Shown here piece after piece: positions 33,373 to 44,942 of a stretch of DNA of 64,000 nt (positions are counted from its first letter, which is position 1; each line of letters opens with the position of its first letter). Origin of the DNA: Hyperoodon ampullatus. Its lineage: Eukaryota > Chordata > Mammalia > Artiodactyla > Ziphiidae. Under the pieces are notes generated by a model. That model worked only from the letters and a program-made list of their open reading frames with translations. It was not told the origin of the DNA and did not search any database. Both the position numbers and the translations under genes were made by a program. Location: positions 8,298,632 through 8,362,631 of the forward strand of contig OX457057.1 of NCBI GenBank assembly GCA_949752795.1, written 5' to 3'.

Positions 33373-34140
33373 AGACAGCAAAGCTATTTTCATTTAGAAA
33401 ACAAAAAAGGAGCAGCTTCAAGAGCAGGCCAGAAGCAACGCCCAGGTGGGAACCTTGCTGTCGGAGCGCCAGCTTCAGGCCGCTTGTCATGTATCCTCAG
33501 AGCATCACTTCTGACAGCAGATACTGGTACATGTCCAGGGAGGGGGTGTTGCCTTGGAATCCACTCTCCTCTCCACTCCTCAAGGCCCCTACCCCCACTC
33601 CTCCCTGGCCCACCCACCACCCCCTCTGGGTGTGATCAAAGGCCAAAGTGAAAACGAGATCTGAAACTTCAGCCTGGAAAAGCAGCGACGCACTGATGCC
33701 GGGATAAGAAGGATCACCGCTCACCAGCTGGGTGCGCATCCCCCCCACCCCACCGGCTCCGCCCCTTCCCTCTCATCACCTCCAGCTTGCATCCCAGGCC
33801 CTGTCCAGGGACAAGGCCCTAGGTGTCCCTTACCCCAGCCACTGCCCTAGAGCAGATTGAGGAGCCTGCTAGAGACGCCCCTTACACTGGTCTCGTTCCT
33901 TTGCCCTCAGGCAGCATCTCTAGAAGGCTCCTCTGATAGAGTTAGCAAGTTCCTGGAGAGACGACCTGTGAAACTGGCTGGACGAAGTGATTGGAGCAGC
34001 CGCTGGGAGAACAGAGCCCTGGTGGACTGGGATTGGGACAAGTCCGTTTCATGGGAACCAGTTGGAGGCTCCTGAGGCTCTGAGAAGAGGGAGGACTACT
34101 AGAGAGTTAGAAGAGATGCAATAAAGACAAACTGCACAAA
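33373..34140. other. Unique sequence, nothing recognised
   Basis: GC-rich. No exon or repeat family was recognised. Confidence 0.4.
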
Positions 34141-34144
34141 GCAT

Positions 34145-34375
34145 CATGGAAAGATCGTGAGCTCTGGCATCAGAGACACCCAGTGAAAATCCCAGCCTGG
34201 CCATTTCTAGCTCTGTGGCCTTGGGCAAGCCACTCACTTCTCTGAGCCTCCTTTTCATCATCTGTAAAATGCGGATAATAGTAATAACTTCTCCTGGCAA
34301 ATGGAGGGATTAGATTTAATCTATGCAAAGTACTTCATAACTGCTACTGCTCAGCTATTACTATTGTCGTTGAAC
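34145..34375 (+). repeat. MIR fragment
   Basis: 'gagctctggcatcagagac', 'gtggccttgggcaagccac' and 'catctgtaaaatgcggat' mark a near full-length MIR. Confidence 0.9.
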
Positions 34376-34839
34376 TTAGAGAAGAAGAGACAGTAGGCCT
34401 AGGAGGACCATAGACCTTGTCTAGCATAGGAGAGATTTGGGGGTGAGTGGCCCCAGTGTCAGTCTGGTTCACCCAATGACTAGACAAGGGGAGGAGAACA
34501 GGAAGCAGAAGGGGAAGGGGAGGCACTGGAGATGATCTGGGTCATCAACTGCACCCCAGGAGTCATGATTCAGCTGGTGAGAAGTCCCCACCCAGAGACT
34601 GGTCCCACAGGCTGTGGCCCAGGCCCACGGGCACAGCAGGCAGACACTGGGAAGTCCCGTGGAGCAATGCCCAGACTCACCCATTAGCCCAAGGGCTCAG
34701 GCACCCCTTGGCCTCTTTACAACGCAGCCCAGGATGAGGACCCAGAGCCAGCAAAGGGACTCCCCCAAGGCAGGGCAGGCCCAAGGAGATCAGGGAATTT
34801 GCTGGGACCACACAGCAAGTCCTGTGAGGTTCATCTCCT

Positions 34840-34940
34840 CCAAACCCAGAGAGGTCAGGTCACTTGCCCAGGGTTACACAACTCAGACATGATAGAGCCA
34901 GGAAGCCTAAAGTTGGCCCATGACAGCAGGCTGCCCGGAG
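34840..34940 (-). repeat. MIR fragment
   Basis: 'gtcacttgcccagggttac' then 'acaactcagacatgatagag' is reversed MIR core. Confidence 0.65.
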
Positions 34941-35129
34941 TCTGGCTGGAGTTGGTGCTACTGTGAGGTTCAAGCCTTTTAGTCCTAAAGCCCCAGAGCT
35001 GTGGAATGCTCATGAGGAGGGGTTCTGTGGGCCTGGGTGCTCGGGGGGCTTCCCTGAGTCTCCTGAGGACCATATGTGTGGGACATTTTCACAGCAGACC
35101 TTACCCCCAGGAGTGAGAGATGGACAATC

Positions 35130-35540
35130 CCACTTGCCCACGTGCCCTTAGGGACTTGCCTTGTCCTTGAGCCTCCCCAAGTACCTCTCCTTCCACTGGG
35201 AACGCCTCACCTGCATCCCAATTTAAAGCTCTGTGGTCTCCTCCAGGCAGACCCGCTGCCCCCTGTGTCTCCCTGTGCCATCTGGCCCTCTGCCCCGGGG
35301 CCCTGGAATCAGCATGCCTGACTCTGGGGGGCTGGGTAACTTCTCCAGTCTGTTTTTTCTTTCTCTTTGGAGTGCATCTATATGTGTGTATCCCCTTGTT
35401 TGTTACTTCATGGCATTTATCACGTGTGTGCTTGTCTTCTCCCCCAGCTAGGCTCCAAGCTGCCCAAGGTGGGAACCACGTCATCACTGCCCTCCGTTCC
35501 CACCCCCACTACCTAGAACAGGGCCCTAGGTAGTGGGGGA
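35130..35540 (+). repeat. L2 fragment
   Basis: 'ggcatttatcacgtgtgtgc', 'ctaggctccaagctgccc' and the 'ctagaacagggccctaggtag' end follow the L2 3' region. Confidence 0.7.
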
Positions 35541-35944
35541 GGAGGGTCAGAGTGTTCCAGCACAGGTCAGGGCAGCCTGGCTGTAACCAAAAGTAACTCT
35601 TTTGACTTACTATCCCATGCCCAAGGTGGGTCATTTACTTTACAGAAAGTCTTTGTTTTGGAAAAGGATGTTCAGCAGGGTCCCTCAAACAGCCAGCTTC
35701 CCTGGTACCTAAAAAATAGATTTGTCCACAGAGATCCAACTTGTCTGCCCTGCTCTGAGCATCACGGGCTGGGTCCACTGGCAGCCTGAGAAGCCCACAT
35801 ACCTGTCTGCTCTCTCTCCCTTTTTGGTGTGGCAGTCAAGGCCTTTCCCAATCTAGCTCCAACTTGCCTTTCATAATAGAAATAAAAGCTATGGTTAAAA
35901 AACAAACACAAACAAAGAAACAAAACCAATGGTGAGATGGTAAT

Positions 35945-36360
35945 TGACATTCACCCAGTGCCTACTGCCTGAGGACACCTGACATGGTTGTCACTTCATT
36001 CATTCCTTGGATGACTCTGAGGTGAGGTGTCAATTGTCATCCTCACTGTAAAGAGGACAACAGAGAAAATCTGAAATGTCCCAGAAAGGAGCTGGGACTT
36101 GAGCCCAGGTTAGCTAGTGCCCTAGGGCACAGCCCTAACCAACGAGCCACACTGTCCCATTTGTGGCAGCCTCTCCTGCTGGGTAAGCTAGTCAGCCCTG
36201 CCATTGCTGACCACCAGCCTCTACATACAAAGTTCTTCTGCCCAAAAGTTCTCACTCTGTTTGTCCTTGGGTCCAACTCCTACTTACCTTTTCAGACACA
36301 GATTTAATGTTACCTCCTCAACCCCACCACGCAGAATTAGTTCTGGTGGCCCTGCATTCA
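35945..36360. repeat. MIR (minus) followed by L2-like sequence
   Basis: About 35945-36150 reads as a degraded reversed MIR ('agtgcctactgcctgagg', 'cttgagcccaggttagc'). About 36185-36330 resembles plus-strand L2 ('cttttcagacacagattt'). Confidence 0.4.
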
Positions 36361-36469
36361 GATCTCTGTGTGACACCAATGACGTGATCTTAGGATTGTT
36401 GATACCTGTCACCCTTGCTGAACCAGAAGTCCAGCCACTCAGTTGGGATGTATTAGAATCATTCGCCTC

Positions 36470-36680
36470 GTCAACCAATATTTAATGAACACCTACTATG
36501 TGCCAGGACTCATGGTAAATGAGAAAAATGAGGTCCCGAGCTTATGGAGCACAAATCCGAGACGGGGAGAGAAATAATGTATGTGTTGACAGACACGTGA
36601 ACAAGGTAATTTCAGATGGTGACAATCCTATGAAGAAGCAAACAAGGTGATATTCTGTAGAGACCCTGAGCAGATGTGAT
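36470..36680 (-). repeat. L2 fragment
   Basis: 'atttaatgaacacctactatg' region, 'gcttatggagcacaaatcc' and 'gagagaaataatgtatg' follow the reversed L2 end. Confidence 0.7.
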
Positions 36681-36752
36681 TCTGGTCTTCACCAAAGTGA
36701 GTCTTCTCGTAGCCTGACCTGGCTCTATCTAATGATCTCTATCTGTCCCTCA

Positions 36753-36835
36753 CTCACTCATTCATTCATTCATTCAATCACTCATTTGCTAAGCACAGAC
36801 CATGCTGGGTTCATCCTCCAAAGCCCTGGGGTCCC
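36753..36835 (-). repeat. (TTCA)n and L2 end
   Basis: 'cattcattcattcattcaatc' region then 'ttgctaagcacagaccatgc' is the reversed L2 tail. Confidence 0.6.
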
Positions 36836-36894
36836 TTGGGGAGGTGAAACCAGGGAGACTAAGGCCAGGGCGGGGAGGGAGCAAGGTGGGGACT

Positions 36895-37140
36895 ACATGG
36901 TATAGAACATTTCCACTCCCTCTGATCAGTCATGCTTCCTAATTCAATAAGGTGAGAAGGAGCATAATTTGATCATATTTGTTTTGCATCGCTGCAAAAA
37001 CAGAAAATGAAGGGCTGCAGAACCGCACCAGTTTACTTCATCCGACCTTGATTAAAAGAAAATTAATTGTCGCATCTCTCAGGATATCACAGGCAGCAGC
37101 CAATGGCTCTCCAGGATACCACAAAGAGAGGGAAAGAGAG
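36895..37140. other. CNE-like AT-rich block
   Basis: Repeat-free AT-rich block with 'gcataatttgatcatatttg' and 'gattaaaagaaaattaattg'. An open frame crosses it but shows no family resemblance. Candidate conserved element. Confidence 0.35.
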
Positions 37141-37584
37141 CAAGAGATGCTTCATGCCCTTTTCTCTAACACTTCCAGTCCAGCTGGCAACAGAGACAGC
37201 CGCGCTGGGGAAGGGTCTCTCTGCACAGGAGGCTGTTGGCAGATAGGAGGGGGCCCTGAGTCCTTCCTCTTCTCTCCTACCCACTCTGGGTTTTGTGCCC
37301 CTTCAACCCCACACCCCGCCCACGGCCCAGAGAAGATTCTCTGGGCTGGGACCCCATCCCAGAGCCCTCCGCGGGCTCCTCAGGGGTTCCCCTCCCATCC
37401 CCAGGGCTGGCAGATGCCTCGTGGAGGAGCCCCGGGGAAGATGTCCCCCAAAGAGCCAGACCCCCTCGAGCTTGCCCCACCCCCAGCCCAGGCTGCCCAG
37501 CCCAGAGGGAAGGAAGGAAGGAAGGAGGGGGCTTGGCGCTGCCCGGGTGAGCCAGGGCAGGGGGGTGGGGTGTCAGTGGGGAGA

Positions 37585-37730
37585 GCATCTCATGAAAAGT
37601 TAATGCCCCCTTGCAGGTTGTTGATTTTTGTTTGTTTTTCTCTTTTTGCCAGAAGAGAAGCCTCTTTCATTAGCCCAGACTGTCATTACCCGGCATTAAA
37701 TTTTCATAGAGCGGGCGGGAGGCCAGGCAA
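37585..37730. other. CNE-like AT-rich block
   Basis: 'catgaaaagttaatgccc', 'ctctttcattagcccagac' and 'ggcattaaattttcatagag' lie in otherwise very GC-rich DNA. Repeat-free; candidate conserved element. Confidence 0.35.
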
Positions 37731-37899
37731 GGGGAGGCATGCAGCGGGGCGGGCTGGGGGCTCCTTGAGCTGGGCCTGCTGGGGGCTGAGACTGGCTCCC
37801 CTGGGTTCCCGTCTGCACACTGCTAGGTCTTAGTAATAACACTCGCTTTTCTCTGTCACCCACAATATGTTAAGGATGGTCCGTGGACTACAGTCTATG

Positions 37900-38015
37900 A
37901 TCTTCCCAATGCTCCTATGTGGTGGGCTCTAACTATCCCCATTCTACAGATGAGAGAAACTGAGGCTCAGAGAACTTGTGTCTCTTGCCCGTTACAGACA
38001 GTAAGAAGTCGCCTC
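37900..38015 (-). repeat. MIR fragment
   Basis: 'ccattctacagatgagagaa' and 'actgaggctcagagaac' are reversed MIR core. Confidence 0.75.
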
Positions 38016-38664
38016 ACTGACTCCCCCCACCCCACCCCAGGATGTGCTCCCACGGGGCTGAGAGGCAAAGAGAGGAGTAGAGAGGTGGAGGGGGTGGAGA
38101 AGCGGGAAGACAGACACGAGCAGGGTGGCGACTCGGGTGTCGTGGGTGCTCTACCCTGGGGGGAGCGGCAGAAGCCTGGCCCCCAGCCCCATCCTGGGAG
38201 GCGGGGGTGTGGCTCCTCTCAGCCAGGCAGGGCCTGCGCCCCGCCAGGCAGGTGTCAGGGCCTTCACAATGGTGCACCTGGCATGGGCACCAGGCCTGGC
38301 CATTCAGCCCCAAACAATCACTGCTCCACAGCCGCTGGCCCAGCAGCCTCCAGGGGCAGGAGGACAGGAGGGCAGCAGATGGGCCTCGGGTGTCAGATTT
38401 CCAGCCTAGGGCTGGGGGAGCAGGCAGCCCTGGAGGGGGAAGGGGAAGGATCAGGGTCCTCCCCGCCCCACTATGGCCCCTCCCAGCCTCTGGTCCCTGA
38501 AGGAGGGTAGGAGGGACAGGGTGGGGGTGGAGGGGACTCTCTGCCCACCACCACTGCCACCTAGAGCAGGGCGGAGGGGAAACAGTCCCCAGGCCAGGAC
38601 TGAACTTGTGGGCTTCTCATAGGGCTGGGGAGCCCTGAGAAGGCTGCACTCTGGCCCTACCACC
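38016..38664. other. Unique GC-rich sequence
   Basis: Nothing recognised. Open frames are compositional. Confidence 0.4.
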
Positions 38665-39010
38665 CATTGGAACAGCTCACAGAACCTCTCTGGGCCTCAG
38701 TTTCCTCATCTATAAAATGGGTGTCTACTTGCTAAATATTTACTGAGCATTTGCTATGTGCTGAGCGTGCCAGAAAAGCAGCAGTGAACAAAAGAGATGC
38801 AAATCCCTGCACCTTGAAGCTCACATCCTCGTGTAAGAGACAGACAACAATCAAGATAAAAGAATTAAATACTTAGTGGGATATGGAGGGAAGTATAGGA
38901 AGTAAGCAAGGGGGTTACAACTTGAGACAAGAGGTCAATCCCCAAAAGAGGTTATCAGCCAGGCAGATGTGGGGGAAAAGCATTCCAGGCAGAGGGAACA
39001 GCAGATGGAT
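38665..39010. repeat. MIR fragment then minus-strand L2
   Basis: A MIR core (38680-38722, 'gggcctcagtttcctcatc') is followed by a reversed L2 end with 'tttactgagcatttgctatg' and 'agcagtgaacaaaagagatg', extending to 'cattccaggcagagggaac'. Confidence 0.8.
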
Positions 39011-40100
39011 GTTAAGAGTACCTGCCCTGTAGGATTTTTCTGGGGCTGGAGGAGGGGGCAGGTGAAGGGCTCAGAACAGGGCCCGGCTCACAGTCCGGGC
39101 TCACAAAGGATGCACTAAGAGCAGAGCTGACAGTGGCACTTATCACACTTCTGTGCCAGTTTGTTTGTCTACCCCGTAGCCTCTGAGCTCCTGGAAGGTA
39201 GCATCATTGTCCTCATTTTACGCATGAGAACACTGAGGCTTGTGAAGGGAAGGGAAATAAGTCACACCTTGTGTGCTGGGTGCCAAGCTCTCCTGTTCCA
39301 GGTCAGAGGTGAGACATGGTACAGTCAGGACGCCATCCTGGCTGGGACTGCTGCCCATGTGATACCAGACAGGTGGAGAGTAGGATGGTGAAGTCAGGGA
39401 AGGAACAAATGCCCCACAACCGGGTCATACTTGGTCCATATTTGCAGGGTCTGGGGGAGAGTTTAGTGCCCCTGTGCTTCGGGAAAACTTCCTTGTCACT
39501 CTGAACTTGGCTTTGAGGCACCAGATGCGTATGAGGGTGAAGACAGGAGGCTCTGAGAAGGGAGGGTGGAAAGTTCAAACCCCTGATGTTACAGAAGTGG
39601 AAACCAAGGCTCAGAGAAGGTTTTCGGAAAAGCCTCTGCCCATCCCTGACCTCAGTGATTGCATCTGTGCAATGGGACTGGGGCTGTAATGGATATAAAA
39701 TACCAACTGCCCCAGGGCTGGAAGGTACTCCCTCCATCCAAGGCCGGGAAGGGACAGCCTGAGAGATCAAGTGGGAAGACTCTTCTGAAGGGGCATTCTG
39801 GCTCCGGACGCTGGCACACACAGGAGGGCCCTTGGGACAAGGAAGCTCTCATAAGTGTGTGAGTATGCCTGCAGGCCTGGAGGCAAACGGCAGTGCACCT
39901 GGCGGTGATGCAGATGGGGGTCAAGGAGAAGCTGGAAAAGGTGGCCTGCCCACTCCTAAACTCCAGTGTGACTGCCTCATTTCCTTGGGTGATGCTCTTC
40001 AAGCAAAGTCTCCTTGGATGGGTGTCAAGAAGACTGTGGGGCTCTTCCCTGGACCAGGAGGGCAGATGCAGGCAGACAAGGGGTGACAGGCTGCTGGAGG
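39011..40100. other. Mixed sequence with small MIR/L2 remnants
   Basis: MIR/L2-like scraps at about 39140-39270 ('cctcattttacgcatgag') and 39590-39680 ('gtggaaaccaaggctcag'). The rest is unique and without a recognisable exon. Confidence 0.4.
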
Positions 40101-40104
40101 TGGA

Positions 40105-40325
40105 ACTCACGGGCCCTGGAGTCACAGACACCTGGGCTCAAACCTAGGCTCTGCCACTTACTAATGTGTGACCCCAGACAATCATACGGCCTCCCCATGC
40201 CTCAGTTTCCCCATCTATAGAATGGGAACTGGCCTCATGGGGTTCGGGGGAGGATTCAATGAAACTGCATGCAAGGTCGTCCTCGCAGCCTGGGCACAGG
40301 GTCAGCGCTGAGTGTGGGTACTGCC
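40105..40325 (+). repeat. MIR fragment
   Basis: 'cacctgggctcaaacctagg', 'tctgccacttactaatgtg' and 'cagtttccccatctatag' mark a near full-length MIR. Confidence 0.9.
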
Positions 40326-40374
40326 CTTAGTGCCCAGGGAGCCTGGAAGGAGAATCGTACCTGCAGGTACGGGG

Positions 40375-40480
40375 AAGCAGCTGAAGCTTGAAGAGTTTAG
40401 GGACTCACCAAGCTTACACATCTAATAAGTGAAAGAGTCAGGATTTGAACTCAGGTCTACCTGGTTCCTGGGCTCTCTCT
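40375..40480 (-). repeat. MIR fragment
   Basis: 'ctaataagtgaaagagtcag' and 'gatttgaactcaggtctacc' are reversed MIR, inverted relative to the copy before it. Confidence 0.75.
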
Positions 40481-40734
40481 GGTGCACAGTGGTGGATTGG
40501 AAGGCCCAGGGGAAGTCAGGGATGGGGCTCGGGTGCGATGAAATGAGGTGGTTCCCAGCCCCCTCCAAGGCCCAGCTGGCTCCCCAGGGACGCCCCCACT
40601 GTGGGCTCGGGGACTGACAGGGCTGCCTTACTCTTAGCAGCTAGTGGCACCTACCGTGCAGCAGATGAGGGATGAGGGCGCCGCGCCCCCCCTCCCAGCC
40701 ACCCCCAAGCTTGGCTGGGTTCCTTCCCACCCAT

Positions 40735-40870
40735 CCCCGGCTCCGCTCATTCTAAGAAGAAAGGCAACGCAGGAACAGCCCCACTTCCTGGCGATGCTGA
40801 TTATCTAATTCTCTACCCCACAATTACCGCTTCCTGAGGGAGGCATTATCCCAGGAGATCCTGCCCTCCT
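40735..40870. other. CNE-like block
   Basis: 'gctgattatctaattctc' and 'cccacaattaccgcttcc' give homeodomain/GATA-like content in unique sequence. Weak candidate. Confidence 0.25.
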
Positions 40871-41089
40871 GCCTGTCCCAGGGGCTCTTGGGGGTGTTTA
40901 TGGTAGGGGTCCCCATTCATACAGGGAAGCCCGCAGGAGGCCAGGCTGGGCCCTTGACCTTGCCTTCAGGAATTGGGCCCTCCAGCGGGGGCGCTTGGCC
41001 CGCCCTACGGCCCCACCCCCCTGCCTCTCCCAGGATCCTGGGCTCTGGGCCTGGATGGGACCCAGATCCATGGGCTCTCAAGAGGTCAA

Positions 41090-41425
41090 GGAGAGGTGTG
41101 TGCAGGCATACGTAGGGGTGTATGTTAACACGTGTAAGTGATGTGCACATGTGTGAACAAGTGTACTAAGGTCTAAGTGCATAAGAATGTACAAATATAA
41201 AGATATGAATGTGTATGTGTATACATCACATTTATATGTATACAAGTGAGAATGTGCAAAGATGAGTGTGTACAATGAGTCTGTGAGCACATATGTGAGC
41301 CGGTAACACAAATGATTGCATAAATGAGTGTGCAGATGTGTATAGATGTATATACATTAGTGTGCATTTGTGCATGGCTGAGTTTGTGTTGGACTAAAAA
41401 CAGGTGTGAGAGGGTGTGACTGAGT
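41090..41425. repeat. Degenerate TG-rich tract
   Basis: About 335 bases of diverged TG/TATG-like sequence, probably an old (TG)n array. Confidence 0.7.
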
Positions 41426-41639
41426 GTGAACAGGGCCACCCGAGGCTGGGACAGGAGAAGGGGGGACCCCCACTCCCAAGCAGGGGAGCTAGCTGGGCCT
41501 GGCAGTGGTGAGGGGGAGGGGAAGGAGGGGATGGCCCCCAGGCCAGCAGGCAGGGACCTCAGACCTCCAGCCAGAGGCCTGCTTCCTGCTGCCACTGGAG
41601 CTCCCATCCTTCCTGTCAAAGGGAAGGAAGTGCTCACCT

Positions 41640-41780
41640 AGGGCAGGTGGAGCAGGTTGCAGATGCAAAACGACTCAGTGCTGATTTGCATCTTTCATTT
41701 GCATACATTTCCACAGGACGCACTGATTGGTTATTTGAAAGCCCCCATCCTTCCCAACTCCTGTCAGCTTGCAAGGGCCC
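41640..41780. promoter_or_regulatory. Paired octamer element with CCAAT box
   Basis: Two perfect octamers ATTTGCAT (41684-41691 and 41697-41704) lie 13 bases apart, preceded by a reversed partial octamer ATGCAAAA (41663-41670) and followed by 'ctgattggtt', a reversed CCAAT box. The block is repeat-free. POU factors bind octamers (established). Function here is inferred. Confidence 0.45.
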
Positions 41781-42399
41781 TTCCTGGAAAAAAAATCAAG
41801 GTTAGGTTCTGCTTGACCCAGGGCTGAAGCTAAGTAACCCATGGGCCTGGCCTGGGTGGGACTTGGTGCTCACTGAGATACTGGCCCTTAGGGATTGCTC
41901 ACTAGCACAGAGCAAATAGCATTCCTCAGGTCTTGCCTGACACTGTGAAGGTGCTTCCTGGCTATTCCATCAGTGAATAAGCAAAGTTGTGGATGGGGAC
42001 AAAGCAGCTGCTAGCTACCTGGGCTTCTCAAATCTTCAGGTGGAGTCTTAGCCATGGTGTCCCCAGAACCTGAGGTGGGGCCTGGTCCCCTGGGCCAGCG
42101 GGGCCAGCCCTTAGGATGGATGTCGGGGAATCTGAAGGCTGCTAGTCAGAATCCTGACTCCAGAGTTTGGCCTCTCCGTCCCAACCATTCCTCCCCCCCC
42201 GCCCCTGCCTCCCCACCACCTAAGATGGGATCCGGAGGCATGACCTCCTTTCTCCTCATCACGGCCAGATGCCCGGTCAAGCATTTTTGGAAACACCCCT
42301 GTTTCCCCAGGCCTCTGAGTCTCCCAGCAGCACAAAGTGCACGCAGCAAGAGGCTGCGTGAGTTCTCAGAGACAAGGAAAGAATTGAGATGCCCAGCAG

Positions 42400-43090
42400 A
42401 GGGGTGAGTGTGTGTGCATGTGTGTGTGTCACTCACCACTGTGAGTGTGCATGGTATAGTCTCTGAACAGGGGAGAAGGCGTACATCCTGGGCCCGGAAT
42501 GGATGTGGACCTGCAGGCCCGTGTGCACAGGTGTGAGTTTATGTGCTGTGTGCACATGCTCAATAACGTGTCAAGGAAAATAGAAGTTTCCAGTGTGAAA
42601 GGCCCATATGCTCCACTTCCATTTGTCTTTTCACCTAAAGTACCTCATTTTCCTCTGCAGTACGGCTTGACAATGACAGGGCTTTTAAACTCTCCTTTTA
42701 TCAGAAACACATCACACATACATACGTGTAGATACATACATGTGTGTGACTATATTATAGGGTACATGCACATAGGTGTGAGCACATGTTATAAATGCAT
42801 TGTACATGAACGTCCACATACAGCGACAGTAAACACACTCCTGTTAACACCCACAGCTCCTGTATCCATGTCTGGCACATGGTTGTCCACATGTCCTTTT
42901 TGCCAGTGTGCTTATACGTGGCTCCTGTGTGCATTGTGTGCAGGCATGATGTGTGAACACAGCACTGCCCTGGCAGATCCCTTGGTTTGGGTGCGCCTCG
43001 GGCCCCAAAGGGACACGTGTGCCCAGGGCTGTGCCCGCACCCATGTGGGAGCACATGGGGTGTGCGTGACCGTGTGAGGAGGTGTGTGTA
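42400..43090. repeat. Degenerate TG/CA-rich region
   Basis: Scattered TGTG, CATACA and CACATG motifs with diverged dinucleotide arrays. The open frames through it come from this composition. Confidence 0.55.
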
Positions 43091-43094
43091 CAGG

Positions 43095-43420
43095 ACAGCC
43101 TGTGTTTGCATATTGGGAATTGGGGATGTTTAGTAATTAAATCCCTTTTCAGCCTTCTGCACCTGTCTCCTTCTGAAAGCTGAGAGAACAGACGTCAAAC
43201 GGGACGAGGGCTGGATTGAATACAGCCAATTCTGAAATATTTATTAGCTTGTGACTCCACTCAATGGAGGAGAAGGAATGCCAGCTAATCCACCCAGCAG
43301 TGCTCACAGCAGGGACATTTTTCAACAGGGACTTCTCGTATTTCAACGACAGCCCACTCTGTCCAAAAATGGCAGAGTTTTCATCTGGGCCCACGCAGGG
43401 TTCTCCAGAGCTCTGGTTAA
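43095..43420. other. CNE-like block
   Basis: Repeat-free AT-richer DNA with 'tgtttagtaattaaatcc', 'gaaatatttattagcttg' and 'ccagctaatccaccc'. Two overlapping open frames cross it without family resemblance. Candidate conserved element. Confidence 0.35.
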
Positions 43421-43544
43421 GGAACTATATAGGGCAGAGATCAAACATGAGCTCCTGTTCCTGGGTTCCCCTGTCCCCTGCTCACCACTTCCTGGGGCCC
43501 TTCCTCAGGCAAAGTACCAGTGAACTGGTAGATAATCATGCTGG

Positions 43545-43830
43545 CCTGTGCCAGCCACCCTTTATGGGGCCCTTACTCTGTTGCAGGCACTGTGTGTAGG
43601 GTTTTTTATACATTCTCTTATCAAACCTTCACAAAAATTGAATAAGTGTCAAGTAGTACCCACTTAATATACTAAGAAACTAGGAAATTCAGAAACATTT
43701 AACAAATAAGGAAACTGAGACTCAGAGTAATGAAGTAATTTGCCCAAAGTCATCAGCGATTTAGTGGTGGAGGCAGGATTTGAAGCCAGGGAACAAGGCC
43801 CCCAAACTCAAACTCTCAATGGCTACACCC
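43545..43830 (-). repeat. MIR fragment
   Basis: 'ataaggaaactgagactcag', 'tttgcccaaagtcatcagcg' and 'gcaggatttgaagccagg' form a long reversed MIR. Confidence 0.8.
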
Positions 43831-43959
43831 AATGCCTCCTAAGTGAACTAATAAGGGCCTACTCCATGCACTATGTGGAGAAGATCCATGAGAAAGAGTG
43901 CAGTGCTCCATTAGTGATGTCTGCCACTGTGATAGGAGGAGATGGCCATATATCTGCTG

Positions 43960-44480
43960 TCCCTGATCCTCACCCCACGCCAAACCTGCTCGTCACCAAG
44001 TCTTCCCTTCTTATAAATGGCAACACAATTCCTCTAACCGCCCAGGCCAAACACTTTACAGTCTTCCTTTACTTCCCTTTCTCTCTAACCCACACCCAAA
44101 CCCTTGGCAAATTCTGGTGTCTCTAACCACTTCTCACCATCCGCATGGATACTTCCCAGTCTGAATCACCATCACTTTCCTTTGGATTATTGCAGTGGCC
44201 TCCTAAACAGTCTCTTACTTCCAATCTTACCCCCTATGGTGCTGTTCTCCTGCCTGGGACCTCCATCCCCAGGTATCCATGCAACTTGCTCCATCACCTC
44301 CTTCAGGCTCTGCTCAAATGTCACGTTATTCGAACCACACTATAGAAACCAGCGTACCTCCTTCCTCTGGGTCTGGCTCTCCCATTTCCCCTTATACTGG
44401 TTTATTGCTCTCCATAACTTTTATTTGACGTTCTATGTATGTGTTATTTTCGTTCATTTCAATAATGACAAATATTTATG
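43960..44480 (+). repeat. L2 fragment
   Basis: 'ggattattgcagtggcctcc', 'ccatcacctccttcaggc' and 'ctgctcaaatgtcacg' are L2 ORF-end/3' UTR features. About 520 bases. Confidence 0.85.
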
Positions 44481-44484
44481 GAAT

Positions 44485-44942
44485 ATTTGTGCCAGGCACT
44501 GTTCTTTCATCACTGGTTCTCAGTAAGTGGACTGTGATGTTCCTAGGTGTGGTTTTCTTCAGGTTTCTTCTGTTTGGGGTTCATGAAGCTTTTCAGATTT
44601 GTGGGTTTATAATTTTCATCAAATTTTGTAAAAATGTAGTCATTATTTCTTCAAATATCTTTTCCATCCCCACAGCTCCTTCTAGAACTCAATTATACAT
44701 GTGTTAGACCTCTTGATGTTTTCCCACAGGTCACTGAGGCTGTGTTGGGTTTCCCCCGACCAGTCATTTTTTTCCCTCTCTATATTTCATTTTTGATCAT
44801 TTCTATTGCATTGCTGTGACTTTAAGGTCATTGATATTTTCTTCAACAATGCAGTGTCTAAACTGCTGTTAATTGCATCCAGTGTATTTTTCACTTCCGA
44901 TATGGCATTTTTCATCTCTAGAAGTTTAATTTGGGCACTACT
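44485..44942. repeat. Ancient L1M-like fragment, left part
   Basis: 'cattatttcttcaaatatc', 'cccacaggtcactgaggctg' and 'catttttcatctctagaag' are typical of an old mammalian LINE. It continues at 46153 after a younger L1 insertion. Confidence 0.75.

Noticed and set aside
36979..37833. 284-residue plus-strand open frame
   Set aside because: Crosses AT-rich CNE-like sequence into GC-rich DNA with no domain resemblance or clear splice context.
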